Shown: positions 1 to 9,242, numbered from the stretch's first letter. The stretch is DNA of 64,000 nucleotides from Alphaproteobacteria bacterium (GCA_019232625.1 JAFANP010000044.1:1-64000); one strand, 5' to 3'. Made by a program: numbers and translations. The notes: a model not told the origin generated them from the sequence alone.

Positions 1-1275
1 GGCGACGCCGCTGGTGAAGAAATATTTGAGTTCGTAGAGCCCGCGCTCGCAAGCCAGATATTTGTTCGAAGTGACGCGGCTGACGGTCGATTCGTGCATT
101 TCGATCGCCTCGGCCACTTTGGCCAGCGTCAGCGGTTTAAGATGCGACACGCCGTGGACGAAGAACGCTTCCTGCTGCTTCACGATCTCGGTCGCGACCT
201 TGACGATGGTGCGCTGGCGCTGGTCGAGCGCCTTGACCAGCCAGTTGGCGCTGGCGAGGCATTCGGACAGCCAGGCCTTCGACCTCTTGTCCTGGGGCCC
301 GTCCGACAGCTCGGCATAATAACGGCGGTTGACCAGAAGGCGGGGCAGGGTGGCGCCGTTGAGCTCGATCGCCCAGCCGGCCGCGCGCCGGGCGACGAAG
401 ACGTCGGGCACGACGGCGTCGACCCTGTCGCCGTGGGCGAAGCGGCAGCCGGGCTTCGGATCGTAGGCCCGAAGCTCGCGGATCATGTCGGCGAGATCCT
501 CCTCGTCGACGCCGCAAATGCGCCGCAGCGCCGCGAAATTGCCCTTGGCAAGATAATCGAGATTGGAGATCAGCCGCGCCATGGCGGGGTCGTAGCGGTC
601 CGCCTCCCTGGCCTGGAGGGCGAGGCATTCGGACAGCGAGCGCGCCCCGACGCCGGGGGGATCGAAGCCCTGGACCACCCCAAGCACCCGCTCCACCTCG
701 GCCAGAGGGACGCCGAGGCGCCCCGCCGTCTCCAGGCAGGAGCCGCCGAAATAGCCCGTCTCCTCGACCTGCTCGATGAGGGCGACGGCGATCAGCAGGT
801 CGCCGCCCGAGAGCCGCTCGCCGGCCTGGGCGAGGAGATGCTCGTGGAGCGACATCTCGCCGGCCGCGAAGGCGTCGAAATCGGGGCCGTCCCCTTCCGA
901 GCCGCCGCCGCCCAGCCCCTCCATGCCGAGCGCGCCGTCGAGGCCGCGGTCGCAGGCGCTGTCCTGATGGAGATTCTCGTCGTCGAGGCTCATGTCGAGC
1001 GGCGCGTCGCCCGCGCCCTCGCCCTTCATCACCAGCTCGTCGACGGTGGCCGGCTCTTCCCGCTCCGCGGCCTGAGGCTCGCTCTCCGCCGCTGCCGGCT
1101 CCTCGCCCGGCTCGCCGCCGGCGCTCTCGAGCAGGGGGTTCTTCTCGATCTCGCCGGCGATGAAGCTCTCTATCTCGAGGTTCGACAGGGCCAGCAGGCG
1201 GATCGCCTGCTGCAGCTGCGGAGTCATCACCAGCGACTGGCTCTGCCGGAGATCGAGGCGAGGGCCGAGGTTCAT
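1..1275 (-). CDS. rpoN: RNA polymerase sigma-54 factor, 3' end beyond the window
   Basis: Alternative sigma factor that directs RNA polymerase to -24/-12 promoters opened by AAA+ enhancer-binding proteins. The N-terminus MNLGPRLDLRQSQSLVMTPQ followed by a Q/L-rich helix (about residues 13-50) is the classic region I. An acidic linker (about 55-110) follows, then the core-binding domain. Near the left edge lies the helix-turn-helix segment with MHESTVSRV. The visible 425 codons lack roughly the last 60-70 residues, including the RpoN box. The start is the ATG 4 bases after the lptB stop, so the two are almost certainly co-transcribed, the usual lptB-rpoN arrangement in alphaproteobacteria. Identity is secure; only the missing C-terminus is unseen. 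Confidence 0.95.
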   Translation of the reverse strand, partial: MNLGPRLDLRQSQSLVMTPQLQQAIRLLALSNLEIESFIAGEIEKNPLLESAGGEPGEEPAAAESEPQAAEREEPATVDELVMKGEGAGDAPLDMSLDDENLHQDSACDRGLDGALGMEGLGGGGSEGDGPDFDAFAAGEMSLHEHLLAQAGERLSGGDLLIAVALIEQVEETGYFGGSCLETAGRLGVPLAEVERVLGVVQGFDPPGVGARSLSECLALQAREADRYDPAMARLISNLDYLAKGNFAALRRICGVDEEDLADMIRELRAYDPKPGCRFAHGDRVDAVVPDVFVARRAAGWAIELNGATLPRLLVNRRYYAELSDGPQDKRSKAWLSECLASANWLVKALDQRQRTIVKVATEIVKQQEAFFVHGVSHLKPLTLAKVAEAIEMHESTVSRVTSNKYLACERGLYELKYFFTSGVA

Positions 1276-1279
1276 GGCG

Positions 1280-2050
<771 letters not shown>

Positions 2051-2156
2051 CCGTCGCTCCCTGGTCCCCGGCGATACTTAGGCGCAGGAAGGCGCGGCCT
2101 CAACTGGCAAGCTTCATGCATGATCCGAAAAACCGGCGCGGCGCGGCGGGTGCGCG

Positions 2157-2678
2157 TCAGCTCTTGCGCTGCGGTACCGTGAAGGTGCCGGTGACTCGGC
2201 CGCCGGCGCCGGAATTGCCCGGCGAATCCATCACCGCTCGGCCGCTGTCGAGGTCGAGGACCAGTCGCCCGCCGCTGACGCTGTTGCCTTCGCGGACGAG
2301 GGTGACCCCGCCGATCAGGGTGATGATCTTGCGCTCGACGTCGTAGATCCCGAAATCGCCCTTCGCGCGCTCGCCCGGGCCGGTGACGGTGACTCCGCCG
2401 CTGGCGTCGATGCGGCGGATCTGGACGTTGCCGCCGTTCGAGTAGGCGACGGTGAGCCGAGCGGCTGTGAGCGTCAGCTCCGCCTGCTTGACCACGACGT
2501 TGCCGGAGAAGACGGCGCGGTCGGCGCGGTCCTGCACCTCGACCCGGTCGGCGCCGATGTCCACCGGCGCGTTGGAATTGTGCCCCTTGAGGGCCGAGGT
2601 CTGGCTCCCCGCCGGAGCGACCGCCAGGCCGAGCGACGCGACGGCGGCGAGGAGGAGGGAGGCGGCGAGGCGGGTCAT
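2157..2678 (-). CDS. lptA: LPS transport periplasmic protein LptA (OstA-like)
   Basis: Periplasmic beta-jellyroll protein that forms the bridge carrying LPS from LptC to LptD in the outer membrane. The 173-residue product starts with a signal peptide (MTRLAASLLLAAVASLG, predicted cleavage near the AGSQ segment). An OstA/LptA fold follows, with characteristic repeating strands such as ADRVEVQDRADRAVFSGNV and a GGVTLVREGNSV segment. The ATG overlaps the stop of lptC by 4 bases (ATGA), indicating translational coupling. The family is diverse, but the signal peptide, size and lptC-lptA-lptB order make the call firm. Confidence 0.92.
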   Translation of the reverse strand: MTRLAASLLLAAVASLGLAVAPAGSQTSALKGHNSNAPVDIGADRVEVQDRADRAVFSGNVVVKQAELTLTAARLTVAYSNGGNVQIRRIDASGGVTVTGPGERAKGDFGIYDVERKIITLIGGVTLVREGNSVSGGRLVLDLDSGRAVMDSPGNSGAGGRVTGTFTVPQRKS

Positions 2679-3325
2679 TTCCGCTTCCCTCTGAGGCCGC
2701 CCTGCACGATATGCAAGTGCGCGCGCTGGCCCAGGTTGACCTGGCGGTTGCGCAGGTCGACCGCCATCGTGCCGGCGGTGAAGCTGCCGAGCGGCATCTT
2801 CCCCTCGACGCCGCCCGCGCCGGACAGGCGGTGGCTGTTGAGGTCGACGTTCACGTTGCGGGTCTCGAGGCGGTAGCCGTTGGCGCCGGTGACGAGGATC
2901 GGCCCGACCACGTCGGCGGTCTGCTTGTCCATGTGGTAGCGGGCGCGCTCCGCCTCCACCGTGGCGGGCCCGTCCTTCAGCTGGATTCGCGCGGCCATGC
3001 CGTCGATGTCGACGATCGGCACGGTCGAGGTCGCCTGCACCGCCCGCGCGGCGTCGACGGTGAAGGGCCGGCCCTGGTTGTCGAGGCCGCGATATTGCGC
3101 CGCCTCCATCTTCATCCGCTCGTGGGCGGTGTCGACCTTCTTCTTGTCGAGGAGGAAGCTCGCTTCCTTGTCCTTGCCGAGCGGCGAGAGGAGGAGATAG
3201 GCGAGCAGCCCGCCGACCGCGATCGGCAGCCCGACCTTGAGCAGGCGGACGAGGATGTCGTGGAAGCCGCCCGGCGCGGCCCAGGAGCGCTTGACGACCC
3301 GATCCCGCTCGGCGGCGTCCGCCAT
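2675..3325 (-). CDS. lptC: LPS export system protein LptC
   Basis: Single-pass inner-membrane protein that receives LPS from LptB2FG and hands it to LptA. The 216-residue product has a short cytoplasmic N-terminus, one membrane helix (about residues 27-46, LKVGLPIAVGGLLAYLLL) and a periplasmic LptC/jellyroll domain ending in a basic tail. The start MADAAERD lies 5 bases after the stop of the RNase D-like gene, and the stop overlaps the lptA start. The position between rnd and lptA is the standard alphaproteobacterial arrangement and supports an rnd-lptC-lptA-lptB-rpoN transcript. Confidence 0.92.
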   Translation of the reverse strand: MADAAERDRVVKRSWAAPGGFHDILVRLLKVGLPIAVGGLLAYLLLSPLGKDKEASFLLDKKKVDTAHERMKMEAAQYRGLDNQGRPFTVDAARAVQATSTVPIVDIDGMAARIQLKDGPATVEAERARYHMDKQTADVVGPILVTGANGYRLETRNVNVDLNSHRLSGAGGVEGKMPLGSFTAGTMAVDLRNRQVNLGQRAHLHIVQGGLRGKRK

Positions 3326-3330
3326 GGCGT

Positions 3331-3948
3331 TCAGACGTGCGCGAAGATGTCGACCTCGGCCCAGCCGGCGAGATCGAGCAGCGCCCGATGGGGCAGGAAG
3401 TCGAAGCAGGCGCGGGCGAGATCGGTGCGCCCCTCCCGCGCCAGCCGCTCGTCGAGCCTCTCCCTGAGCTGGTGGAGATAGCGCACGTCGGATGCGGCAT
3501 AATCCTTCTGCGCGTCCGACAGCTCGGGCGCGCCCCAGTCCGACGACTGCTGCTGCTTCGAGATGTCGATCTGGAGCAGCTCCTTGACCAGCTCCTTGAG
3601 GCCGTGGCGATCGGTATAGGTGCGGATCAGGCGCGAGGCGGTCTTGGTGCAATAGACCGGCCCCGCCATGACGCCGAGATAGGCGCGCATGATGGCGAGG
3701 TCGAAGCGCGCGAAATGATAGAGCTTGAGCCGTTCGGGATCGGCGAGCACCGCCTTGAGGTTGGGCGCCTCGTAGCGGCTGCCGGGGCCGAAGCGGACGA
3801 GGTGCTCGTCGCCGCCGCCGTCGGAGATCTGGACCAGGCACAGCCGGTCGCGGCCCGGCATCAGGCCCATCGCCTCGGTATCGACGGCGACGGGCCCCGC
3901 GGCGAGGACGCCGGCCGGCAGATCCTCCTCATGGAAATGAACGGTCAT
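3331..3948 (-). CDS. RNase D-like 3'-5' exonuclease
   Basis: Small DEDDy-type exonuclease of 205 residues, about half the size of E. coli RNase D because the HRDC domains are absent. The exonuclease motifs are visible: ExoI in VAVDTEAMGL (Asp and Glu metal ligands), ExoII in LYHFARFDLAIM, and ExoIII YAASDVRYL with the Tyr and Asp. Likely substrates are structured RNA 3' ends; the true substrate is unknown for these short versions. It is the first gene of the group running into lptC, with a 5-base gap. Sphingomonad annotations usually call it ribonuclease D. Confidence 0.85.
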   Translation of the reverse strand: MTVHFHEEDLPAGVLAAGPVAVDTEAMGLMPGRDRLCLVQISDGGGDEHLVRFGPGSRYEAPNLKAVLADPERLKLYHFARFDLAIMRAYLGVMAGPVYCTKTASRLIRTYTDRHGLKELVKELLQIDISKQQQSSDWGAPELSDAQKDYAASDVRYLHQLRERLDERLAREGRTDLARACFDFLPHRALLDLAGWAEVDIFAHV

Positions 3949-3969
3949 GGAGCGCAGATAGTGGCTCGG

Positions 3970-4000
3970 CCGGGGACAGTCACTAGCTGACTGCCCCCGG
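3970..4000. repeat. REP-like hairpin between the terC and rnd genes
   Basis: Near-perfect inverted repeat: arms CCGGGGACAGTCA and TGACTGCCCCCGG, 13 bp with one mismatch, and a 5-base loop. It fills much of the 67-base gap between two minus-strand genes. The GGGGACAGT core is shared with the tandem repeat after rpmB and a fragment near 57.2 kb, so it looks like one member of a dispersed palindromic family rather than a plain terminator; no T-run follows. Confidence 0.6.
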
Positions 4001-4015
4001 CGCGCCGCGGGACGC

Positions 4016-4795
4016 TCAGCGGGTGCCGGCGGCCTTCCTGCGCCGGGCGAGCATGTTCAGCCCCTCGACCCCGGCGGAAAAGGCCATCGCGGCGTAGATA
4101 TAGCCTTTCGGGACGTGCACGCCGAAGCCGTCGGCGATCAGAACCGCGCCGATCATCAGGAGGAAGCCCAGAGCGAGCATCACCACGGTGGGATTGCGGT
4201 TGATGAAGCTCGCGACCGGATCGGCGGCGAACAGCATGACGGCGACGGCGACGATCACCGCGACGACCATGATCGGCAGGCTCTCCGTCATCCCGACCGC
4301 GGTGAGGATCGAATCGATCGAGAAGACGATGTCGAGCAGCAGGATCTGGACGATCGCCGCGCCGAAGCCGAGCGTCGCCCTCGCGGTGTCGAAGACGGCA
4401 TCCTCCGAGCCGGGCTGGACGTTGTGGTGGATCTCCTTGGTCGCCTTCCAGACCAGGAAAAGCCCGCCGGCGATCAGAATGAGGTCGCGCCAGGAGAATT
4501 GGGTCTCGAAGCCCGGCTCGCCGTGCGGGCCGGGCGCGCCCTGGAGGCCGAGGTCGAAGACCGGCGCCTTGAGCCCGACGATCCAGGCGATGGTCGAGAG
4601 GAGGACGAGCCGCATGACGAGGGCGAGGCCGATGCCGAGGCGCCGCGCCTTTTGCCGCTGCGCCTCGGGCAGCTTGTTCGACAGGATCGAGACGAAGATG
4701 AGGTTGTCGATGCCGAGCACCACCTCCATCACGATCAGCGTCGCCAGCGCGGCCCAGGCCGCAGGCTGCGCGAAGACGCTCAGAATCTCGCCCAT
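4016..4795 (-). CDS. TerC family integral membrane protein
   Basis: A 259-residue polytopic protein with about seven hydrophobic segments. The TerC/Alx hallmark is the acidic motif in the first membrane helix, [17 protein letters not shown], repeated in a later helix as [16 protein letters not shown]. TerC and Alx relatives are linked to tellurite resistance and to Mn(II) efflux, with the membrane-embedded acids as the probable metal sites. It is preceded by a 236-base intergenic region shared with the divergent cold-shock gene. No ter operon partners are present, so a metal-export role is inferred from family only. Confidence 0.85.
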   Translation of the reverse strand: MGEILSVFAQPAAWAALATLIVMEVVLGIDNLIFVSILSNKLPEAQRQKARRLGIGLALVMRLVLLSTIAWIVGLKAPVFDLGLQGAPGPHGEPGFETQFSWRDLILIAGGLFLVWKATKEIHHNVQPGSEDAVFDTARATLGFGAAIVQILLLDIVFSIDSILTAVGMTESLPIMVVAVIVAVAVMLFAADPVASFINRNPTVVMLALGFLLMIGAVLIADGFGVHVPKGYIYAAMAFSAGVEGLNMLARRRKAAGTR

Positions 4796-5031
4796 TTACC
4801 ATTCCCGTCGCTGCTGGTGCCGAGCCGGCGCATTTGCACGAGAGCGTGTGTTTCGACCAGCCCTGTCGCACCCCTCTTGACGGCCGAGGCGAAAGCGCTC
4901 GCCCGAAACCGGTTTTTGCGCTATGTGATTCGGCAGTGCGCCACGCTTGACGGCGCATGAGGCCGTTTGCGCGATCAGCCCGGCGCGGTGGTTCTAAGGG
5001 AGACAGGGGCGCTGGAAAGTATTTGAGGACC

Positions 5032-5850
5032 ATGAGTTTCGACAGAGGGCGCCGCGGTGATCGCGGTGGACGCGGCAGAGACAAGCGCGACGGTTTTGGT
5101 GGCGACGACTTCTACGGTGGCGGCGGCGGCGGGTTCGAGGACCGCGGCGGGTTCGGCGCGGGACGCGGCGGCGGCGGCTTCGGTGATCGCGGCGGCTTCG
5201 GCGACCGGCCGGGCGGCGGCGGCGGGTATCGCGGCGGTGGCGGCGGCTTCGGCGGCGGCGGCGGGTTCGGCGGCGGCGGCGGCGGCGGTTTCCGCGGCGG
5301 CGGCGGCGGCGGCATGCCTCCGCAGGTGGTCGGCGAAGGCAAGGGCGTCGTAAAGTTCTTCAACGGCCAGAAGGGCTTCGGCTTCATCGTCCGCGACGAT
5401 GGCGGCGAGGACGTGTTCGTCCACATCTCGGCGGTCGAGCAGGCGGGCCTTACCGGCCTGGCGGAAGGGCAGCCGCTGTCCTTCACCCTCGTCGACCGGG
5501 GCGGCCGAATCTCCGCGACCGATCTCAAGATCGAGGGCGATCCGCTTCCCGTGACCGATCGCGGACCTCCGCGCGAGCCTCGCGCGGGCGGCCCGGGCGG
5601 CGGCTTCGGCGGCGGCCCGCAGCGTCAGCTGACGGGTGAAAAGGCGCAGGGGACGGTGAAGTTCTTCAACGCGATGAAGGGCTTCGGCTTCATCAGCCGC
5701 GACGACGGGCAACCCGACGCGTTCGTCCACATCTCCGCCGTCGAGCGGGCCGGCATGGCCGGCCTCAACGAAGGCGACCGGGTGGAGTTCGAGCTCGAGA
5801 TAGACCGACGGGGCAAGACCGCGGCCGTCAATCTGGTGCCGATCCAGTAG
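5032..5850 (+). CDS. Two-domain cold-shock protein with Gly/Arg-rich N-terminus
   Basis: RNA/ssDNA-binding protein of 272 residues. Residues 1-95 are low-complexity, with RGG and GGGF repeats and many Arg and Tyr/Phe. Two cold-shock domains follow: CSD1 about 101-168 and CSD2 about 203-271, each carrying RNP1-like KGFGFI and RNP2-like FVHIS. A Gly-rich linker separates them. Double-CSD proteins are common in alphaproteobacteria, but a long RGG-like tail at the N-terminus is unusual. The start MSFDRGRR is chosen because GAGGA precedes it and the in-frame upstream extension is basic and not domain-like. A strong terminator follows, so it is monocistronic. Confidence 0.88.
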   Translation: MSFDRGRRGDRGGRGRDKRDGFGGDDFYGGGGGGFEDRGGFGAGRGGGGFGDRGGFGDRPGGGGGYRGGGGGFGGGGGFGGGGGGGFRGGGGGGMPPQVVGEGKGVVKFFNGQKGFGFIVRDDGGEDVFVHISAVEQAGLTGLAEGQPLSFTLVDRGGRISATDLKIEGDPLPVTDRGPPREPRAGGPGGGFGGGPQRQLTGEKAQGTVKFFNAMKGFGFISRDDGQPDAFVHISAVERAGMAGLNEGDRVEFELEIDRRGKTAAVNLVPIQ

Positions 5851-5879
5851 GACGACGCCCCTAGATATAGGTCGAGAAA

Positions 5880-5914
5880 GCCCCGGCCGCTCAGCGCGGC
5901 CGGGGCCTTCTTCT
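5880..5914 (+). terminator. Rho-independent terminator of the cold-shock gene
   Basis: A perfect 11-bp stem (GCCCCGGCCGC / GCGGCCGGGGC) with a 5-base loop, followed by CTTCTTCTT. It begins 29 bases after the cold-shock stop codon. Confidence 0.9.
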
Positions 5915-6039
5915 TGGCGATCCCGACGGGGCCCCGGGGCGGTGGATCGGCGGCTCTCGAGCCGGACGACGTCGCCGAGGGTCTTCGCATGGAGCGCCTC
6001 GACGCCCGGCCTTCCTCCCCGGCCGCCGAGGCAACGTCG

Positions 6040-6699
6040 CTAGATCTGGTTCCAAAGGTTGGGCTTCAGCCGGCGCTCTCCCCAGCGCAGCCCGTCGCCG
6101 CCTCCCGAGGATTCGGGAGCGAAGATTCGGATCGCGGCAAGGCTGCCATAGCCGCCCGCCTGGCGGGGAGGGATCCAGCTGCCGGCGCTGGCGTCCCAGA
6201 TCTTCACCTCGTCGTCGCCGACGAGCAGCGCCGTCGCCTCATGATAGATGTGGGCGCCGTCGAGCCAGTGGCACGACACGTCGTCCCGGGCCCATTTGCC
6301 GCGCCACTGCTCGGTGGCGTCCTCGCTGTAGACCTGGACGAGCTGGGTGGGATAGGCGGTGAGGCCGCGGGCGCCGAACGCGGCATGGGCGAGCGCCGCA
6401 TGCGCCCCGCAATCGATCGTCTTGCGCGTGACCGCCTCGCACCAGTGCATCGGCCAGGGCGAGGGCCCCCATTCGTATTTCTGCCGAAGCCAGCGCGGGC
6501 CGCTGAGCCGGTCGGCGCCGTTGAGCTGGGCGAAGTCCATCGCCAGCACCCATTCGCGCGCGACCTCGCAGCAGGCGCGGCCGTGATGGGAGAGAATGCT
6601 GTACGGGAAATCCTGCCAGCGGTCGCTCGGCCGGGGTTTCGCGGCCGCCTTGTCCTGCGCAACCGCCCCGATCTCCTTGTCAGCCTCGGCCAAATACAT
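6040..6699 (-). CDS. Transglutaminase/cysteine-protease-like protein partnered with the ATP-grasp/decarboxylase gene
   Basis: A 219-residue soluble protein that I cannot name. It has the ordered nucleophile-His-Asp layout of transglutaminase-like and NlpC-like folds: Cys97 at the start of a helix (TIDCGAHAALAHAAF), His153 in HIYHEATALL and Asp169 in VKIWDASAG. Spacing and local motifs fit a Cys-His-Asp triad. There is no signal peptide or membrane segment, so it should be cytoplasmic. The start MYLAEADKE overlaps the 3' end of the upstream 755-residue enzyme by 20 bases, so the two are translationally linked. By context it could be an amidase, acyltransferase or peptidase acting on the product of that enzyme. 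Activity is inferred from motifs only. Confidence 0.7.
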   Translation of the reverse strand: MYLAEADKEIGAVAQDKAAAKPRPSDRWQDFPYSILSHHGRACCEVAREWVLAMDFAQLNGADRLSGPRWLRQKYEWGPSPWPMHWCEAVTRKTIDCGAHAALAHAAFGARGLTAYPTQLVQVYSEDATEQWRGKWARDDVSCHWLDGAHIYHEATALLVGDDEVKIWDASAGSWIPPRQAGGYGSLAAIRIFAPESSGGGDGLRWGERRLKPNLWNQI

Positions 6700-8947
6700 A
6701 GGACATGCTCCTGTCGTAACCGCCGGCATCGCAGAAGATGAGGACGTCGCCCGCCCGCGTGCCTTCCGGCAGGGCGACGTTCGAGGCGACGATGTCATGC
6801 TCCATGCAGAGCCGGCCCATGAGGTGGGTCTTGCCGCGCCCGAGCGGCTGGAGTGCCCCCGTCTCGCCGCACTGGCGAAGGATGCGGTGGGGCTGGAAGG
6901 CGTACATCGGCAGCTCGGCGATCGAGCCGTCGACGACCGCCTCGACATGATCCTCCTCATGCTCCTGGATCTCCAGGATCCGCATGGCCAGCGCCATGGA
7001 CGGCTGGGCCATCGCCTTGCCCGGCTCGGAGACGATCTGCCGGACCGCGGGGAGGAGCGCCTTCACCGTCTCGACCGCGCGCGAGAAGCGGGATTCGTCC
7101 TCCGCATGCCAATCGTCGGGGAACCAGCCGCCGCCCATGTCGAGAATCTCGATCGTGCGGCCGGTCAGCCGCTCGATCGAGCGGCACCATTTCAGCATCG
7201 ATTCGAACAGGTGCCACCATTGCGCGACTCCGATGTTGGAGCTCGCCATGTGGAAATGGACGCCGAACGCCGCCTCGTCCGGAAGCCGGCCGACGGCCTC
7301 GACGAGCTTCGAGAAGGTCTGCGGGCTGTCGAGCGGAATGCCGAAGCGCGAGACGACGTTGGGCGTGCGGAGGCGGATGCCGACGTGACGCGAGGCCAAG
7401 TCCCCCGCCGCCATGGCGACGCAGCGGTCGAGGTCGGCCACGCTGTCGCAGAAGACGGCGTGGAGCCGCTCCTTCGGCATCAGGCCTTCCGGCCACCATT
7501 TGGCGGGGCCGTTGAGGATCACCTGGTCGGGGCGAAAGCCGATCTGGAGCGCCTTCTGCGCTTCCAGCAGGCTGATACACTCGGCGTAGAAGCCGTTTTC
7601 CAGCGCCAGGCGGATCAGGCGCTCGTCCGGATTGGTCTTGATCGAATAGCCGCTCACCACCTGCACCTCGTCGGTGCCGAGCCGGCGCGACCGCTCGGCG
7701 GCCCGCTTGAAGAGCCCGCTCGCGGTGCTCTCGAGGTAAAGGAACCGGGGCGTCTGCACCGTCTCCAGATCGTAGGCCGCGATGTCGGCGATGAAGGTGT
7801 CGGGCACGGCGGGCTTGCCGCCGGCCGCGGGCCCGGCCGGCTCCCCGACGATCTCGAGCAGCTCCGGATTCGACTTGTGGAGGCGCTGCGCGAGCGAGGT
7901 GAGGCCGGAGGGGTGCTTCATCGAATGGCCGACAGCGCCGGCGAAGGGCTCGGGGAGCGGCGGCAGCGGATAATCGTCCCGGACCGGGACCTCGAGGACG
8001 ACCCGGGTGAATTCGGCGGCGCGGGCTTCCGCCTTGACCGCCCTGGCGCCGCTCGCGCCCTGAACGAGGAGCGCGGGAAGGTTGTAGCCGCCGATCGTGG
8101 CGCCGTGCACCCATGCGGGGAAGCGCGGGTTCACCTCCAGCAGCCAGAGCTGGCCGCCCGGATCGCGGACCATCTCCAGCTCGCCGCCGCCGGTCCAGTT
8201 CAGCTCCCTGACGATTCGGCGCAGCGGCGCCTCGAACGCGGGGTCGACCGGCGAGACGTCGCCGGCCCAGGTCTTGCCTTCGGGCGTGATGTCGCGCTTG
8301 CGCATCGACACGCAGCCGAGCAGTTCCCCCCGATAGGCGCAGAGCATCACCGATTCCTCGTAGCCGCTGACATGGGCCTGGAGGAAAAGGCGTTCGGTCG
8401 ACCACACCTTGGTGAGCGCGTTGCGGGCGGCGACGAAGCTGTCCCAGGTGGGGGTCCTGGCGGCATCGTAATAAGGCCCCTTCAACCACACGCGCCAGTC
8501 GTTCGCGCGGCAGAAGGCGTGCAGGTCCCAGTCCGGCAGGTCCGTCGCCACGTAGGTCGGTATCCTGACGGGCAGCCCGGCATGGGCCGGGACGGCCGGC
8601 TTCGCGATCCTCTTCAGCGCGTCGGGCGGCGGCGCGAGGAGACCCGCATGGCCTCCTGGGAACAGGCTGGCGAGCCACATCGCCTCCAGGTCGCTTCCCG
8701 AGATCCACAGGCCGCCCTCGTCGAGGACGCGGCGCACCTTCCCGGCATAGCTTTCGAGATCCAGCTCGTTCCACGGCCGCTGGATCCAGAGGTCGTCCAG
8801 GCCCTGCCAATGGATGCCGGAGACTCGGTTGCTATATTCGACGCCGATCAGCGTCGCTTCCGGATATCCCTCCCGAAGGGACCGGGCGATGCCGACCCCG
8901 GGCTGCGGGTTGCCTCCGCAATAGAGGCCACTGATATATATTTTCAT
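6680..8947 (-). CDS. Fusion of ATP-grasp ligase and fold-III PLP-dependent decarboxylase
   Basis: A 755-residue two-enzyme protein. The N-terminal half (about 100-300) is ATP-grasp-like: a lysine in VWLKGPYYD, a flexible loop near KRDITPEGKTW, and the metal-binding GGELEMV and LLEVNPRF (Glu257, Glu271, Asn273). The C-terminal half (about 395-755) is a DAP/ornithine-decarboxylase-type barrel: PLP lysine in YSIKTNP (Lys437), HFHMASS (564-570), phosphate loop DMGGGWFP (604-610), EPGK (canonical EPGR), LCMEHD (Cys714, Asp718) and DAGGYDRSM. All catalytic motifs look intact. Ligation plus decarboxylation recalls the separate BtrJ/BtrK pair of butirosin biosynthesis, which activates and decarboxylates a carrier-bound amino acid. 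The substrate here is unknown. GGAG precedes the ATG. Confidence 0.8.
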   Translation of the reverse strand: MKIYISGLYCGGNPQPGVGIARSLREGYPEATLIGVEYSNRVSGIHWQGLDDLWIQRPWNELDLESYAGKVRRVLDEGGLWISGSDLEAMWLASLFPGGHAGLLAPPPDALKRIAKPAVPAHAGLPVRIPTYVATDLPDWDLHAFCRANDWRVWLKGPYYDAARTPTWDSFVAARNALTKVWSTERLFLQAHVSGYEESVMLCAYRGELLGCVSMRKRDITPEGKTWAGDVSPVDPAFEAPLRRIVRELNWTGGGELEMVRDPGGQLWLLEVNPRFPAWVHGATIGGYNLPALLVQGASGARAVKAEARAAEFTRVVLEVPVRDDYPLPPLPEPFAGAVGHSMKHPSGLTSLAQRLHKSNPELLEIVGEPAGPAAGGKPAVPDTFIADIAAYDLETVQTPRFLYLESTASGLFKRAAERSRRLGTDEVQVVSGYSIKTNPDERLIRLALENGFYAECISLLEAQKALQIGFRPDQVILNGPAKWWPEGLMPKERLHAVFCDSVADLDRCVAMAAGDLASRHVGIRLRTPNVVSRFGIPLDSPQTFSKLVEAVGRLPDEAAFGVHFHMASSNIGVAQWWHLFESMLKWCRSIERLTGRTIEILDMGGGWFPDDWHAEDESRFSRAVETVKALLPAVRQIVSEPGKAMAQPSMALAMRILEIQEHEEDHVEAVVDGSIAELPMYAFQPHRILRQCGETGALQPLGRGKTHLMGRLCMEHDIVASNVALPEGTRAGDVLIFCDAGGYDRSMSYVFGRG

Positions 8948-9058
8948 ATTTCTCCGAAGGATGCGGACGGCGGACCGGCGGCAGGCGCTGCCGGGAACCG
9001 CTTTTCCGGAATGTGCTGTCAGGGCCTGGAACCGGCCGGAGGGAAGCTGTCTAAGTTA

Positions 9059-9072
9059 TTGATCTGGATTAA
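9059..9072. promoter_or_regulatory. FNR/FixK-like box (one mismatch)
   Basis: TTGATCTGGATTAA differs by one base from the FNR/FixK consensus TTGAT-N4-ATCAA. It lies about 112-125 bases upstream of the ATP-grasp/decarboxylase start and partly overlaps the adjoining dyad. A single near-match in an A/T-rich patch may be chance. Confidence 0.25.
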
Positions 9073-9086
9073 GAAGCCGACTTAAT
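9068..9086. promoter_or_regulatory. ATTAAG-N7-CTTAAT dyad, possible operator
   Basis: A perfect 6-bp inverted repeat with a 7-base spacer, centred about 130 bases upstream of the ATP-grasp/decarboxylase start and just downstream (minus strand) of the terminator hairpin. Size and symmetry fit a dimeric regulator site; the regulator is unknown. Confidence 0.35.
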
Positions 9087-9129
9087 ATAAAAGAACCCGG
9101 CACGGGGACGAGGGTTCCGTGGAGCCGGG
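9086..9129 (-). terminator. Minus-strand terminator or attenuator upstream of the ATP-grasp/decarboxylase gene
   Basis: Read on the minus strand, CCCGG...CCGGG and CACGG...CCGTG arms fold with a small bulge and are followed by TTCTTTTATATT. There is no T-run on the plus strand, so the orientation is minus. No established minus-strand gene ends just upstream, which implies a short transcript such as a leader or small peptide gene, or an attenuator in the leader of the 755-residue enzyme. Confidence 0.6.
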
Positions 9130-9158
9130 GCCGTTCCGCCCGTTCGACGCGCGATCCG

Positions 9159-9242
9159 CTATCCGCAGCTGAATTCGCGGAGGGGCGGCGCCGGACGGGG
9201 ACCGGCGGGAGCCGCCGCGAAAAATCCCTGCAACCAAAGCAT
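9159..9242 (-). CDS. Possible 27-residue peptide (leader or precursor) before a terminator
   Basis: Short open frame reading MLWLQGFFAAAPAGPRPAPP and ending in REFSCG. It lies between the minus-strand terminator at 9086-9129 and the plus-strand gene at 9304. A longer 48-codon version begins at 9305 but would overlap that gene's ribosome-binding site. I see no convincing Shine-Dalgarno sequence. Its only support is position: a minus-strand terminator with no other gene to serve, followed by a ligase/decarboxylase operon. It could be a modified-peptide precursor, an attenuation leader or nothing. Confidence 0.25.
   Translation of the reverse strand: MLWLQGFFAAAPAGPRPAPPLREFSCG

Noticed and set aside
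5110-5320. Short-unit repeats possibly resembling an array
   Set aside because: Coding Gly repeats, not CRISPR: no constant repeat with variable spacers.
5112-5528. Proline-rich minus-strand frame
   Set aside because: It is the reverse of the Gly-rich cold-shock tail, GGC codons reading as GCC/CCG.
6957-8810. 617-codon minus-strand frame
   Set aside because: Overlaps the ATP-grasp/decarboxylase gene in another frame on the same strand and shows no motifs.
8961-9062. 33-codon plus-strand frame in the leader region
   Set aside because: No ribosome-binding site, antisense to the leader of the fusion gene, no terminator behind it.
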